Source: a virus
Virus record (IMG/VR): IMGVR_UViG_3300032046_000036
Coordinates: 1 to 51,684 of that record
DNA length: 51,684 nucleotides
Direction: 5' to 3' (one strand)
In this document: positions 23,931-33,114 of the stretch, piece after piece
How the letters are laid out: the number at the start of each line of letters is the position of its first letter
How positions within the stretch are numbered: the stretch's first letter is position 1
The notes under the pieces: model-generated
Told to the model about the DNA's origin: nothing
The model's input: only the letters and a program-made list of their open reading frames with translations
Database searches by the model: none
Made by a program: the position numbers and the translations under genes

Positions 23931-24707
23931 TCAGTCAGTTCTTTTCTGTAGGATTATAGAGGCGCAGGTGAATAGGTTGCCCGGCGTCTCGTTTTTCCGC
24001 AGATATTTCAGATGTTTTTCTTCCCTCATTACTGGGTCGGCATAGACCGTGCTGTTACTTATATAATACTCAAACGGGTCGGCTATATCGTAGTCAGGCA
24101 CATCTATCGGAATGAGTATTCTCCTTAATTCACTGATAATACCATATAACAGTTCCTTGTGGTAAGTCCGGTAAGTATTGAAGTCCTTAACATAAAAGTC
24201 GCAGGTATGCCCGGTTATCCCTCCCGGCTTCAGCACCCTCGCCACTTCCTTTAATGCCCTAACCGTCTCCCTGACTATGTCATCATCATTCTTGAACTCG
24301 GCGATATGCTCAAGCACACAGACACTAAACACAAAGTCAAAAAAACCGTCATCTGCCGGCAGATTGAATATGGATGCCTTTTTGTATCTTATTCCTTGTC
24401 TCTTATACCACTCCAAGTCTTTCTTATCCGGCAGTATTATGTCCGTGGCATAAGCCTCGCATCCGTTCCTCGCAAGATAAAATGGCATCACGCTGGTTGC
24501 CGAACCTATATCCAGAACCTTCTTTCCAATCAGTGGGGGACGGAATTGGCATTCCCGTATTAACTTGGCATATTCCCAACCCCGTGTTGCCGACCAGGGC
24601 GGGTTCATCCCTTCCCTAACCAATTCATCACGCAGGCCACGAACCTCGTCTATCAGACCCCCGAACTGCATCACATCGCATTCCCGGAATACCGTATTGG
24701 CTTTCAT
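23931..24707 (-). CDS. SAM-dependent methyltransferase (class I)
   Basis: A 258-residue protein. The SAM-binding motif I is GKKVLDIGSATSVMPFYLA (about residue 80), motif II AYATDI, and the later FDFVFSVCVLEHI and VLKPGGI are typical of Methyltransf_11-type enzymes. The substrate is unknown; it sits in a glycosyltransferase cassette, so methylation of a sugar is plausible. Its ATG overlaps the stop of the upstream glycosyltransferase gene. Confidence 0.75.
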   Translation of the reverse strand: MKANTVFRECDVMQFGGLIDEVRGLRDELVREGMNPPWSATRGWEYAKLIRECQFRPPLIGKKVLDIGSATSVMPFYLARNGCEAYATDIILPDKKDLEWYKRQGIRYKKASIFNLPADDGFFDFVFSVCVLEHIAEFKNDDDIVRETVRALKEVARVLKPGGITGHTCDFYVKDFNTYRTYHKELLYGIISELRRILIPIDVPDYDIADPFEYYISNSTVYADPVMREEKHLKYLRKNETPGNLFTCASIILQKRTD

Positions 24708-25768
24708 ATTGTTATTCCCAAAATACCCTCAAGTTTCTTCTTCGTCTCTATGAATGAATATGTCTCTACCGTCTTATAGGCAAAGTCCACGACCTTTTTC
24801 CTGAACGCCTTGTCCTGCACAAGTCTGTATGCCTTTTTGAGGGCGTTTTCAATATTCCGGCAGTGGGGAATCCAGGTCTGGGGATACAGGTTGTATCCCG
24901 CCACGGAGCCGGAGCATACCAACGGAATCTTCAGGCCAGCACAGTCAAGGGCGAACTGGCCTCTGGTTTCAAGACAGTCCAGATGTATTCCCACCGTGCA
25001 TATACCCAATACTTTGATATAATCATTCCAAGGCATAACCGGTATTTCCTTTATTTCGTCTATTCCACATAGGGATTTGTAATAGTGATTCACCTCGTCC
25101 GTAGGCAGGGGATTGTTTGCAAATACCCAGACAGGCCAACCCGTTATTTTCTGTAATTTACCCGCCACATACAGGGATGAAATGGCATTGCGTTCCTCGT
25201 TGATGTTATAAAGTGACTTGCCAACTACGATAATGTTCTGCTGTTCTTTTGTAAACTGTTTGATGTATTCGGTATCAATAGGATGCTCTATGTCATAAAC
25301 ACGCTTGATTGTATCAATCGGGTGCGGGCGGTTAATATTGATTAAATCCCTGTCCCGCGTTATTACCTGCCAATATCCCTCGCTTTCCGGCAGTCCGTAA
25401 TGGAACACATAATCCGAAGCATTGACTATATCCATATACTTCTCTTTATTGGGAACGATAAAAGGATTCATCTGCCACCCGACTACTCCGTCAACATACA
25501 TAATCGTCTTGTATTTCCGTTCCGGATAGGCAACTATCTCAAGAAACTTGTTCAGTTTCTCATCCCGCTGGTCGGTCATCAGTAATAACATCACATACTC
25601 AAACTCCTGGCATTGCTGGGGTGTAATCCCGCCCCATTTAGCCACCTCGGTGGTGTTTTCCCAATCAGTGAAACACCTTACCCAATTGGAAAAGTTATTG
25701 ATGTAACTTTCCTTATTATTGAGCAAGTCAGCCTGGCTTATGTCGTGTATGAACAAGAATTTTTTCAT
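24704..25768 (-). CDS. Glycosyltransferase-like protein
   Basis: A 354-residue protein with a two-domain GT-B look. The C-terminal half reads NIIVVGKSLYNINEERN, then GICTVGIHLDCLETRGQFALDCAGLKIPLVCSG, resembling the donor-binding domain of GT4-type enzymes where an acidic residue and a Gly-rich turn contact the nucleotide sugar. The exact substrate is unknown. It is coupled to the methyltransferase that follows. Confidence 0.6.
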   Translation of the reverse strand: MKKFLFIHDISQADLLNNKESYINNFSNWVRCFTDWENTTEVAKWGGITPQQCQEFEYVMLLLMTDQRDEKLNKFLEIVAYPERKYKTIMYVDGVVGWQMNPFIVPNKEKYMDIVNASDYVFHYGLPESEGYWQVITRDRDLININRPHPIDTIKRVYDIEHPIDTEYIKQFTKEQQNIIVVGKSLYNINEERNAISSLYVAGKLQKITGWPVWVFANNPLPTDEVNHYYKSLCGIDEIKEIPVMPWNDYIKVLGICTVGIHLDCLETRGQFALDCAGLKIPLVCSGSVAGYNLYPQTWIPHCRNIENALKKAYRLVQDKAFRKKVVDFAYKTVETYSFIETKKKLEGILGITI

Positions 25769-25772
25769 AGAC

Positions 25773-26819
25773 TTATTCCTTAAAATTATTTATTCTCTGT
25801 TCAAGTAAGGTTATATCAAATTTACCAGTTTCATCACAGAAAATATAACTGGTATATGGTTCGTTTTTTACAATAGCCCAGTAATAACCACCTTCCTTCT
25901 GGAATCTATCCTGCGGAGTATATTTAGGAAATAGAGAAATGGTTTTAGTTTTGTATAACCACGCAATGTGCATCAGCCCACTGTCGTTACATATCATATA
26001 ATCGCTATTGGCAATAACCGAAACCTTCATCCGTATATTAGAGTCGTCGCAGAGGTATTTCACATGCGGATGACCCTTAAATTCCTTCAAAACCAAGACC
26101 ATATCCTTGAAGTCACTCTCGTGCAAGTCTGGATTTGATTCTCGTTCGGTTCCTAATATGGCAATCCTGTATTTTCGGTCAATCAACCATCTGATAATCT
26201 TATCTGCCATTGATGGCTTAATCATTCCCAACCCATCCCCGCTGAAGAAATGTATGGCAACCAATTTTTCGTCCACTGGACAGAGTTCTTTCTTTATGGC
26301 TTGTCCGTAAGTGGTCTCTTCCGGCTTGAGATATACTGTCGGTTCATCCATCTCAAAATAGTTTATGTCAAGTTTCAACTGCTGAAAGAAATCATCCATA
26401 GTAATTGTCCTTAACCGCGGGAAGGCCAGCAACTCATAGGCACGATTCACCACTCTCTGGAATACCACCTCATTAGGAATGTCCGGAAGATACTTGCCTA
26501 TTTCCGATTTCTTCCTACCCATAAGATTGGTAGCAAAGGCGTAGATATCCTGGTTAAGGAATTCCTGCCGACAGGCAACTATACATTCCAAATAAGGGTT
26601 GACATCAAAAAGAGCCTTGACTGATTCAATATTCCTTGCCGTATCCAAAAATAGATAGACTTTAAGATTAGGGAATACCGTCTTGATATGCCTTAATGCC
26701 CGCAGGTAATAACTGTCGTAGAGACGGTGGGTAAGGTCTCCCAAACCGCCCCCGTAATATAGGGACACCGAGAAGTCAATCTCATTCCCCATCCGCAACC
26801 ACTTGCTAATTGAATTCAT
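25773..26819 (-). CDS. Glycosyltransferase family 9-like protein
   Basis: A 348-residue protein. The N-terminus (YYGGGLGDLTHRLYDSYYLR) carries the Gly-Leu-Gly-Asp turn of heptosyltransferase-type GT9 enzymes, and the C-terminal part (VIANSDYMICNDSGLMHIAWL, then KTISLF) matches their acceptor/donor motif D-S-G-x-x-H-x-A. Such enzymes build lipopolysaccharide core sugars or modify glycans. Confidence 0.7.
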   Translation of the reverse strand: MNSISKWLRMGNEIDFSVSLYYGGGLGDLTHRLYDSYYLRALRHIKTVFPNLKVYLFLDTARNIESVKALFDVNPYLECIVACRQEFLNQDIYAFATNLMGRKKSEIGKYLPDIPNEVVFQRVVNRAYELLAFPRLRTITMDDFFQQLKLDINYFEMDEPTVYLKPEETTYGQAIKKELCPVDEKLVAIHFFSGDGLGMIKPSMADKIIRWLIDRKYRIAILGTERESNPDLHESDFKDMVLVLKEFKGHPHVKYLCDDSNIRMKVSVIANSDYMICNDSGLMHIAWLYKTKTISLFPKYTPQDRFQKEGGYYWAIVKNEPYTSYIFCDETGKFDITLLEQRINNFKE

Positions 26820-27496
26820 AACTTATCCTTGACTATGGCTAATGCCGTCCAGATGTATTTTTCGCACAATGGCTGGCACATAGCCTTCAATGTCTCTTTG
26901 TAATCCACCCTGAATCCGGCTTCCTCGCATTTCCTTGCCCACCAGAAAGGCGTCCTGATACAGAAATGGCTTATGTCCCTTTCCTTGGAGTTGTATTTCC
27001 TCGTTTCCTTACCATAAAAATTGTTAGCCGGCATCAGCAATCCCGCCCCGCCGGGCTTCAGTATTCTGTATATCTCTTTTAGGACATTTGGAATAAACGC
27101 CTTGTCAATATGCTCTAGAGTTTCCCTTGAGAATATATAATCAAACTGATTGTCCTTATAGGGCAACCCGTCAATTATATCGCACTGGCAAACCTGTTCC
27201 GGAATATGGGAATGCCTTATGGCGTATTCTGAAATATCAATACCCCTACAGTTATACCCCATCTTGTTCAGCCAATATACCACATTTCCCAGAGCACATC
27301 CTATGTCCAGTATCAAATCTGATTTTGACGGTTTTGCTATCTCTATGAATAATTCAGTCACTTCCTTATGAAACAAATTGTCAAGACTGAAAGCCGACTT
27401 ATCATACCAGCCCTTACCGGTCTCTCCAGCCCTAACAAAATAATCCTCGTTATAATAATTCACCCCTAATCTTTTGGGACTTTTATTTTCAGGCAT
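26816..27496 (-). CDS. SAM-dependent methyltransferase (class I)
   Basis: A 226-residue protein with motif I LILDIGCALGNVVYWL (about residue 62), CRGIDIS as motif II, FDYIFSRETLEHI and ILKPGGAGLL, all typical of Methyltransf_11. Its start overlaps the end of the upstream GT9-like gene by about 30 bases and its stop overlaps the next start (ATGA). The likely substrate is a sugar, by context. Confidence 0.75.
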   Translation of the reverse strand: MPENKSPKRLGVNYYNEDYFVRAGETGKGWYDKSAFSLDNLFHKEVTELFIEIAKPSKSDLILDIGCALGNVVYWLNKMGYNCRGIDISEYAIRHSHIPEQVCQCDIIDGLPYKDNQFDYIFSRETLEHIDKAFIPNVLKEIYRILKPGGAGLLMPANNFYGKETRKYNSKERDISHFCIRTPFWWARKCEEAGFRVDYKETLKAMCQPLCEKYIWTALAIVKDKL

Positions 27497-28422
27497 CGCT
27501 TAAATCCTTCTATAACTTCACTGACATTAATATCGTCAAGGCAGGGTGGTGGAAATACATTCTCTTTACCATTATTCCTTTTGCATTCCTTCCACGCACT
27601 CCAGCACGGGCAGTCCGGCCATCCATCCCCATTTTTTCTGTGCCTCTGTATCGGTATCATCTCGGAAAAATACTTCCCGTATATATCAAGGTCTTCACAG
27701 CCGAATATCGCCACGGTCGGCTTGTGCAGTCCGTTGGCAAGACAGAACATAGCAGTCGCCACCGTGATAACATAGTCGCACAGGCTTGTTATCGTCATCC
27801 ATTCCCGCAAGTTGATATTCCCGCCCAGCATAAGGACATTCCGGAGTGGAAGCGATTGACTGTGGAAGCATACCACCCCAAACCCGTAATCGTTGACAAT
27901 GGCGTCAACCAGTTCCTGCCACCTATCCAATGGCCAATCTTTGCTTGGATGGAAAGAAATAGGCTGTATCGCCACGATTGGTTTCGCCACATTCTCCAAT
28001 ACCTGACTGGCAAATCTTAGTTCCTCACGGCTGAAATTTATCAGCATATCGTGGTGCTTGAGTTCAATGCCAATATGCCTCGCCCATATATCGCTACGGT
28101 GCATATCAACATCCGGGGCTTTTGCCTGCTCGTATTCTCCGCACTTGTTTGTTATGTCCTTGCAGAACCCAAACCCTTCCCGTTCCGTTTCAAGATAGTT
28201 CACTACCCGGTCAATATGCGGATGGTCAGCCACCAATGGAAAGAATTCCGGCGGTATCGCATAGGTTATCTTCTTCCTTAACTTGGCTTTCAGGTCTTGA
28301 AATAGCATCCTCGTGTTAAGGATGTCCCCTATCCCGCCCTGTTGCCTGATGATAAGCGCCTCGCTTTTCTTCCCCTTGCACCTTATCGGAACGGTGGCGC
28401 TATTGCTGACTGTTATGTTCAT
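27466..28422 (-). CDS. Glycosyltransferase family 9 (heptosyltransferase-like)
   Basis: A 318-residue protein: IIRQQGGIGDILNTRMLFQD is the GT9 N-terminal signature, followed by PIVAIQPISFHPSKDWP and CDYVITVATAMFCLANGLHKP, the C-terminal motif. A Cys cluster near the C-terminus (CPCWSAWKEC) is unusual and may bind metal. It opens the glycan cassette and overlaps the zinc-ribbon gene upstream. Confidence 0.8.
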   Translation of the reverse strand: MNITVSNSATVPIRCKGKKSEALIIRQQGGIGDILNTRMLFQDLKAKLRKKITYAIPPEFFPLVADHPHIDRVVNYLETEREGFGFCKDITNKCGEYEQAKAPDVDMHRSDIWARHIGIELKHHDMLINFSREELRFASQVLENVAKPIVAIQPISFHPSKDWPLDRWQELVDAIVNDYGFGVVCFHSQSLPLRNVLMLGGNINLREWMTITSLCDYVITVATAMFCLANGLHKPTVAIFGCEDLDIYGKYFSEMIPIQRHRKNGDGWPDCPCWSAWKECKRNNGKENVFPPPCLDDINVSEVIEGFKRCLKIKVPKD

Positions 28423-28582
28423 ACTTCGTTTTCTGTTGTCTGATGAGTTTCTTTAACGCCCGTATCTGTTTGCTTAACCTATCATATTCCTTTGAAACAC
28501 ACATAAAACACAAAAACTTCCCCCCTATCCTTATGGGTGGAATTGTAAAATCCACCTTGCATCTTGGACAACGATAAGCCAT
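28400..28582 (-). CDS. Small zinc-ribbon protein
   Basis: A 60-residue protein with CPRC and CFMC pairs followed by a basic helix (RLSKQIRALKKLIRQQK). It overlaps the start of the GT9 gene. The function is unknown; nucleic-acid binding is possible. Confidence 0.55.
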   Translation of the reverse strand: MAYRCPRCKVDFTIPPIRIGGKFLCFMCVSKEYDRLSKQIRALKKLIRQQKTKYEHNSQQ

Positions 28583-28594
28583 TATCCGGTCTTC

Positions 28595-28921
28595 TCAATT
28601 CGCGGGCATCCAACGCACGGTAACCGTAGGCGCCGGACTTCCGCCAGTGACGGAGATAAAGTTGCCTTTGATATACTTTACACACTTGTTCGCAATGTGC
28701 CTTAACTCGCTTGTGGTCGTCGTTGATGCATCAAGGTCATACCAGTTCGTCTCGTCAAGACTACCCTGGAGTTTGACACTACACGCCGAGGGGGCGCCAG
28801 TTACCTTTATCTCCCACGAGTGATTGGCAATGTTGTGGGGGACTTGCACCGCGTCGCCTTCTCCGACAACAGTCTTTGCATTCAACAATGTCTCTACCGT
28901 TCCCATTTTATAAGTCGTCAT
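28595..28921 (-). CDS. Small beta-rich structural protein
   Basis: A 108-residue protein with a discoidin/decoration-like pattern: SWEIKVTGAPSACSVKLQGS, then TNWYDLD and HIANKCVKYIKGNFISVTGG. Proteins like this are common as capsid or tail decorations in phages. It precedes the glycan cassette. Confidence 0.55.
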   Translation of the reverse strand: MTTYKMGTVETLLNAKTVVGEGDAVQVPHNIANHSWEIKVTGAPSACSVKLQGSLDETNWYDLDASTTTTSELRHIANKCVKYIKGNFISVTGGSPAPTVTVRWMPAN

Positions 28922-28943
28922 AACTTCTGACCTCCTATTATAA

Positions 28944-30713
28944 TTATAAAACCTCCACCAGTTTCGTCTTTAACTGGTAATTCCCGTGCTGGCTTTTCTG
29001 CCAGGGAAAAGTGTCGTCGGCGAATCTGACCTTGATTTCGGTCTCACTATCAACAGGGGTATATAGCAAGACCCCGGCCCGCCCCTTCCTGTCTCTGAAC
29101 AGGTCAACCAGCCTATCTTTTGTAGATTTTGGGGCATTCTTCCACTTCAACTCAAAAGTCCTTATTTTCCTGTCGTGGACGGCCCGGCGAATGATTGCCC
29201 CGGTCGTAAAGGACGATTTCAACACCGCATATCTTTCCGTCTGCACAAACTCAAACTCCGGGGTGAGATTGAATATCGGCAAATCACCAGTCCCGCCCTC
29301 CTCAAGATAGTAATGGACATAGACATTGAAATTTTTCTCCCCCATTTTGATTAGGGTTATGATAATCGGGGCGTAGATTGATAAAGTAGTGGCATCATCC
29401 TCGTTGGAATAATCGCTGTCACCCGCCTCGTTATATGCCCGCACGCGGTAGTAATACTGGGTATTAGGTAGGACGGTCTTATCATTATAGGCCTCAACAT
29501 CGGCCCCGACAGTTCCTATCTGCGCATATTCACCGCCTGCCCCTGTTTTACGCTCAATTTTGAACCCGTCCTCATCACCCGAATTGTCATCCCAAGTAGA
29601 TTTCACCTCGCCTGAGGAAGCCGCCGTCGCCACCAAATTAGATGGCGGAGTCGGAGTAGCGGAGGAGTAGGTTATTTCTATATAAGGTCGTTTCATTGGG
29701 TCAACGGCGTAATTTCGTGAATACCACTCTGTCCCTCTACCATCCATATAAATAAGTGACCCAGTAAGCAGGAGATGTGTATTACTTCCCCAAGTTAATC
29801 CTGAAATAGGATTAGTTGCACCTGGCCCTAAATCCCAATTTTCCCAACCCCAAACACCTACTCCTAACGGACTATTAGTTGTGTCTACTATTGTTGCTGA
29901 ATAATCCCCACCTGCCGTAGCCCAATTACTTGCCCCATTATACTTATTCCAAGTTGCACCCAACTCTGTCCACGCTGTTTGAGTTAATTGGTGAACTTCT
30001 ACGGTAGTTATTTTTCCCCAATCATACCATTTATAAAGATATAGTTTTATCGCACTAATTGTTCCCGTTCCGCCTGGTAAAGTAAAGTGAATGCAACCAT
30101 TGATATTCTTGCTGGACAAATTGATGTGGACAGCGATACCCATATCGGTTCCGTAATTAGTATTAGGAGAGACTTTATAAAGGAAGGTGTCTTTATTGTT
30201 CGTTGCCGTAGTATCCGTTGCATCATAAGTCTTAATCGGATAAAGATTTTTTAGTGTCTCTGGAACGGATACAAATAATTCTTTATCCTTTATCTCAAAG
30301 GTAATTCTCTGGATAACTTTTTCATCTATTGTCTTACTCTCTGGCAGTTTAGCATCAAGATTCTTAAAAGGTTCAATCTCTTTCTTGCAGATGAATGGGT
30401 CTTTGAACCGATATATCCGTGTGCCTTTCTTATCAAAGCACTCAACTACCTTCTTATCATCAGAAACCTTTATCTCAGCCCAATCAGGTAAGTCTAAAAC
30501 TTTATGCGAAACTTCCCAAGCATCAAATACTATACCTTCGGGGAATGTTATATTAGGAATATCCTTAAACTTGTTATCCCAATAATGGAAGGCGTCCTGT
30601 CCGATAATAGCAATTCTCTTGCCGTTGCCAATATCAAAATGTTTGGTATTGTAATTGCGGAGACCAACCATCTCTGATTGCGGATTTTTTTGCCAGTCAA
30701 ATCTCTTTGCCAT
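28944..30713 (-). CDS. Modular virion protein with DNRLRE-like and fibronectin-III domains
   Basis: A 589-residue protein. Residues 1-150 resemble the start of large surface proteins. At about 165-345 lies a DNRLRE/disaggregatase-type beta domain (YDATDTTATNNKDTF, YGTDMGIAVHI). Residues 355-450 form a fibronectin-III domain (PSNLVATAASSGEVKSTWDD, YYYRVRAYNEAG). The C-terminal 110 residues (ELKWKNAPKSTKDRLVDLFRD) resemble the tail protein at 19243-19662. It is probably a tail or head surface protein that contacts carbohydrate. Confidence 0.65.
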   Translation of the reverse strand: MAKRFDWQKNPQSEMVGLRNYNTKHFDIGNGKRIAIIGQDAFHYWDNKFKDIPNITFPEGIVFDAWEVSHKVLDLPDWAEIKVSDDKKVVECFDKKGTRIYRFKDPFICKKEIEPFKNLDAKLPESKTIDEKVIQRITFEIKDKELFVSVPETLKNLYPIKTYDATDTTATNNKDTFLYKVSPNTNYGTDMGIAVHINLSSKNINGCIHFTLPGGTGTISAIKLYLYKWYDWGKITTVEVHQLTQTAWTELGATWNKYNGASNWATAGGDYSATIVDTTNSPLGVGVWGWENWDLGPGATNPISGLTWGSNTHLLLTGSLIYMDGRGTEWYSRNYAVDPMKRPYIEITYSSATPTPPSNLVATAASSGEVKSTWDDNSGDEDGFKIERKTGAGGEYAQIGTVGADVEAYNDKTVLPNTQYYYRVRAYNEAGDSDYSNEDDATTLSIYAPIIITLIKMGEKNFNVYVHYYLEEGGTGDLPIFNLTPEFEFVQTERYAVLKSSFTTGAIIRRAVHDRKIRTFELKWKNAPKSTKDRLVDLFRDRKGRAGVLLYTPVDSETEIKVRFADDTFPWQKSQHGNYQLKTKLVEVL

Positions 30714-30731
30714 ATTATGTTTGGTATTCTA

Positions 30732-30776
30732 TTACAAAGAATTCAACCTGAACTTCACCTCGTTCTGGTCATGAAG
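30732..30776 (-). pseudogene. Displaced 3' end of the gene interrupted by HNH insertion
   Basis: Reads LHDQNEVKFRLNSL then stop. The intact gene at 31263-31601 ends LKDQNEVQFRLNQIV. The fragment is the original end of that gene, pushed downstream by the HNH gene between them. Confidence 0.7.
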
Positions 30777-31257
30777 TATAATTTTTACGATGACATTTAA
30801 TACAAAGAGTAATGCCATTATTTATATCCCATAATGGAGTATAAATCATAGCCCCGTTATACAAAGAAAATAATGGCAAATTCCTTTTAATCTCATCTAA
30901 TAAAATGCTAAATGGTTTTATATGGTGGGCTTCTAATTCTCCACCAAATTGCCCACATTTTTGACAGATAAAATTATCTCTAATAAAAATATCTTGTCTC
31001 CATTTAGCATATCTTGAATGGGAGCGGATTATTAAACCGATTGCTGTTTTGCCACCTTTCCATTGATAATTTTTTTCTTTTAATGCTCCTTTTCTTGAAC
31101 CAACAGGATTAACCTTGCCCTTTTTATGTTGATTGCCAATCATCTGTATTCTATGTTTTTCTCTACATTCTTTAGTAATAATCCTATACTTATTTGCCTC
31201 GCCTATTTTATTGCGGGATTTTTCTGATAATTTATGGCCTTTTATAAATTTACCCAT
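30769..31257 (-). CDS. HNH homing-type endonuclease with NUMOD3-like N-terminus
   Basis: A 162-residue protein. The first 40 residues (FIKGHKLSEKSRNKIGEANK) match the NUMOD3 DNA-binding motif of homing nucleases. The C-terminus is an HNH domain with CQKC, AHHIKPF and CIKCH zinc/catalytic residues. The gene is distinctly AT-rich compared with its neighbours, and no clear ribosome binding site precedes it. It sits between a gene and a displaced copy of that gene's 3' end, evidence of a mobile insertion. Confidence 0.85.
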   Translation of the reverse strand: MGKFIKGHKLSEKSRNKIGEANKYRIITKECREKHRIQMIGNQHKKGKVNPVGSRKGALKEKNYQWKGGKTAIGLIIRSHSRYAKWRQDIFIRDNFICQKCGQFGGELEAHHIKPFSILLDEIKRNLPLFSLYNGAMIYTPLWDINNGITLCIKCHRKNYTS

Positions 31258-31262
31258 AATTT

Positions 31263-31601
31263 TTATACTATTTGATTAAGCCTAAACTGGACTTCGTTTT
31301 GGTCTTTAAGATATTTTGGATGAATATCTATTAAGGTATCTCCTGCACTGTTGCGAATAATACATTTATAATTTCCATTCGTCCACTGCACCGCCGAAGT
31401 CGTGGCTATGGTAACAATATACCTGCCCGGTTCGTCGGAATCTTCCGTGAGTGAGATGTGGTCGTTGGTGCCTGAAATACTGCCCTTGGCCTTGAAAGTG
31501 GAATTGGAAGTGTCCCAATATAGACCATCAACCACTTTTTCTATACTGAAATAAATAGTTAATCCGGTTGTTATTTTTACAAGGTCAACTGTCATACTCA
31601 T
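31263..31601 (-). CDS. Small structural-region protein with recoded C-terminus
   Basis: A 112-residue beta-rich protein in the head-tail region. Its last residues (YLKDQNEVQFRLNQIV) are repeated, with synonymous and conservative changes, beyond the HNH gene at 30732-30776. The insertion apparently arrived with its own replacement 3' end, so the protein remains full length. No family was recognised. Confidence 0.6.
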   Translation of the reverse strand: MSMTVDLVKITTGLTIYFSIEKVVDGLYWDTSNSTFKAKGSISGTNDHISLTEDSDEPGRYIVTIATTSAVQWTNGNYKCIIRNSAGDTLIDIHPKYLKDQNEVQFRLNQIV

Positions 31602-31611
31602 AATTTATCTC

Positions 31612-32193
31612 CTAAAATCTCTTGATGATTTCCCCTATGGCCGTGTTCAATACAACGGCAATATTATTTGCCTCTTGTTCCCACGTAGTAAACATTGAAA
31701 GTCTGGGTGGTATAGTAACACTCTTTACCAGCACATACATAGGCACACCATCCACCGTCCTCAGCAAGGGATTGCCGGCCCTACTCAATCCCCCAAACTT
31801 TAGGCCGGGGACATCACGCGGAGATTTGTATCTGCTAACCCCTGCCGCAGTTTTGGCTGGGCCAAGAGGTATTGCCAGGTATTTTGTGTTTCTTGGAACT
31901 ATCGTCCCGCCGAACTCGTGTATCGGTGCATACTTGCTGTCGGAGTATATGCTCAGGGTCAGGCTGTCTATGTTCTCACCAAAGACCACCCTACCGAAAG
32001 AACCTACCAAAGCCCCTGTCCGGCGGGCAAGCGATTTAATGCCCGCGCCCGATAACCGTTCCCTTGTCAGTTTGACAATGAACTCACCGCCTACCTGACG
32101 GAAAGCCCTGCCCATCTCACCGAATAGTTTAGCAGGGAACTCGGTGATGGCTTTGTTAAAACCGTCTGCGTCCAAGCGAATTTCTATGCCCAT
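31612..32193 (-). CDS. HK97 gp10-like head-tail completion protein
   Basis: A 193-residue protein. The motif DSKYAPIHEFGGTIVPRNTKYLAIP with upstream VKLTRERLSG and TGALVGSFG is characteristic of the gp10/tail-completion family in siphoviruses. It lies after the connector gene. It should help join head and tail. Confidence 0.75.
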   Translation of the reverse strand: MGIEIRLDADGFNKAITEFPAKLFGEMGRAFRQVGGEFIVKLTRERLSGAGIKSLARRTGALVGSFGRVVFGENIDSLTLSIYSDSKYAPIHEFGGTIVPRNTKYLAIPLGPAKTAAGVSRYKSPRDVPGLKFGGLSRAGNPLLRTVDGVPMYVLVKSVTIPPRLSMFTTWEQEANNIAVVLNTAIGEIIKRF

Positions 32194-32201
32194 TCTTCCC
32201 C

Positions 32202-33008
32202 CTAACCTACCAGTCCTATTCTCTTGTATCCGCTCAATATCCGTTTGACTTCCGGTAGGAAATCAATCGGGTCATAGGTTGCTATTGAACCACCCTCTAT
32301 GCTCACATTCCGCAATCCAATTTCATTTTTACGCTGGAACTGGAATGCTGATTGCAGTTCGCAAGCATAGGCAAGGTCGGGATATGTAACCACAAGAGGT
32401 ATCTGGGTAACTGTCTTTAACTTGCTGGTGGCAGATGATGTTCCGCCGGTCAGGGTTTCCCCAATTTCAAACTCACCGCTGACCATTGTTATTGCTATAG
32501 CCGAGTCTGTCTGGCTTACCAGCAGTCCCTTAGCCCCGCTGAGATTGCCCGTGATTGTCTCGCCGACAACATATGTCCCGACTTTGGTTTCAATAGTCCC
32601 CAGCAGTCTATCTGCGGAAAGTGATAAGCCGCCCGTGTATTGAATCTTTAGCGAACCATCACCTGCCGAAACTGTATATCTGTCCATTTTAATTCTACCA
32701 GTTTCGGCTTCCACATAATAGTTGTCGGTATCAATCTCCGTTCCGCTTCCCCATTCCCTTGCCGTATCGTGCCATATTTTGAATGTCTGGTCAGTGTCTA
32801 TCGGCACACCCTTGACTACAAATATCCGCTGGTCGTATTCGGTGTCAAATTGTTCAGTCCGTTCCTTCTTCTCAATGTAGCGGTCAAAAAGAGGCGATTT
32901 TTCTATTGCCTTTGATACGGCATTGATAATCTGGGTGAAGATTTTGTCGTCAACAATCCCTTCATAGACGATTAGTTGTTTCACCCTATGTATATTTGTC
33001 AGGTTCAT
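32202..33008 (-). CDS. Head-tail connector-like protein with inserted beta domain
   Basis: A 268-residue protein. The N-terminal 60 residues are helical, and the C-terminal segment (YPDLAYACELQSAFQFQRKNEIG) matches head-tail connector/adaptor proteins. Between them, residues 130-195 hold two Ig-like or spiral repeats (VGETITGNLSGAKGLLVS; IGETLTGGTSSATSKL), probably an extra surface domain. Confidence 0.6.
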   Translation of the reverse strand: MNLTNIHRVKQLIVYEGIVDDKIFTQIINAVSKAIEKSPLFDRYIEKKERTEQFDTEYDQRIFVVKGVPIDTDQTFKIWHDTAREWGSGTEIDTDNYYVEAETGRIKMDRYTVSAGDGSLKIQYTGGLSLSADRLLGTIETKVGTYVVGETITGNLSGAKGLLVSQTDSAIAITMVSGEFEIGETLTGGTSSATSKLKTVTQIPLVVTYPDLAYACELQSAFQFQRKNEIGLRNVSIEGGSIATYDPIDFLPEVKRILSGYKRIGLVG

Positions 33009-33114
33009 AGCCTTGTTCCCCCTGTATAATGATATTATAATTGCATACGGGTTCTTTAATAACCCGTATCATTGGACTTTTGGGATTAGCAGAAATATCT
33101 GTTCCCGAAGCCAT
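32986..33114 (-). CDS. Possible small coupled protein
   Basis: A 42-residue open frame starting at 33114 in a TAATG overlap with the preceding stop and running into the connector gene by 23 bases. It reads ASGTDISANPKSPMIRVIKE, which looks protein-like. It contains the perfect hairpin at 33045-33069, so the region could be regulatory instead. Confidence 0.45.
   Translation of the reverse strand: MASGTDISANPKSPMIRVIKEPVCNYNIIIQGEQGYEPDKYT
33045..33069 (-). other. Perfect 9-bp hairpin
   Basis: ATACGGGTT and AACCCGTAT pair perfectly around a 7-base loop, upstream of the connector gene. There is no U-tract. Confidence 0.6.
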
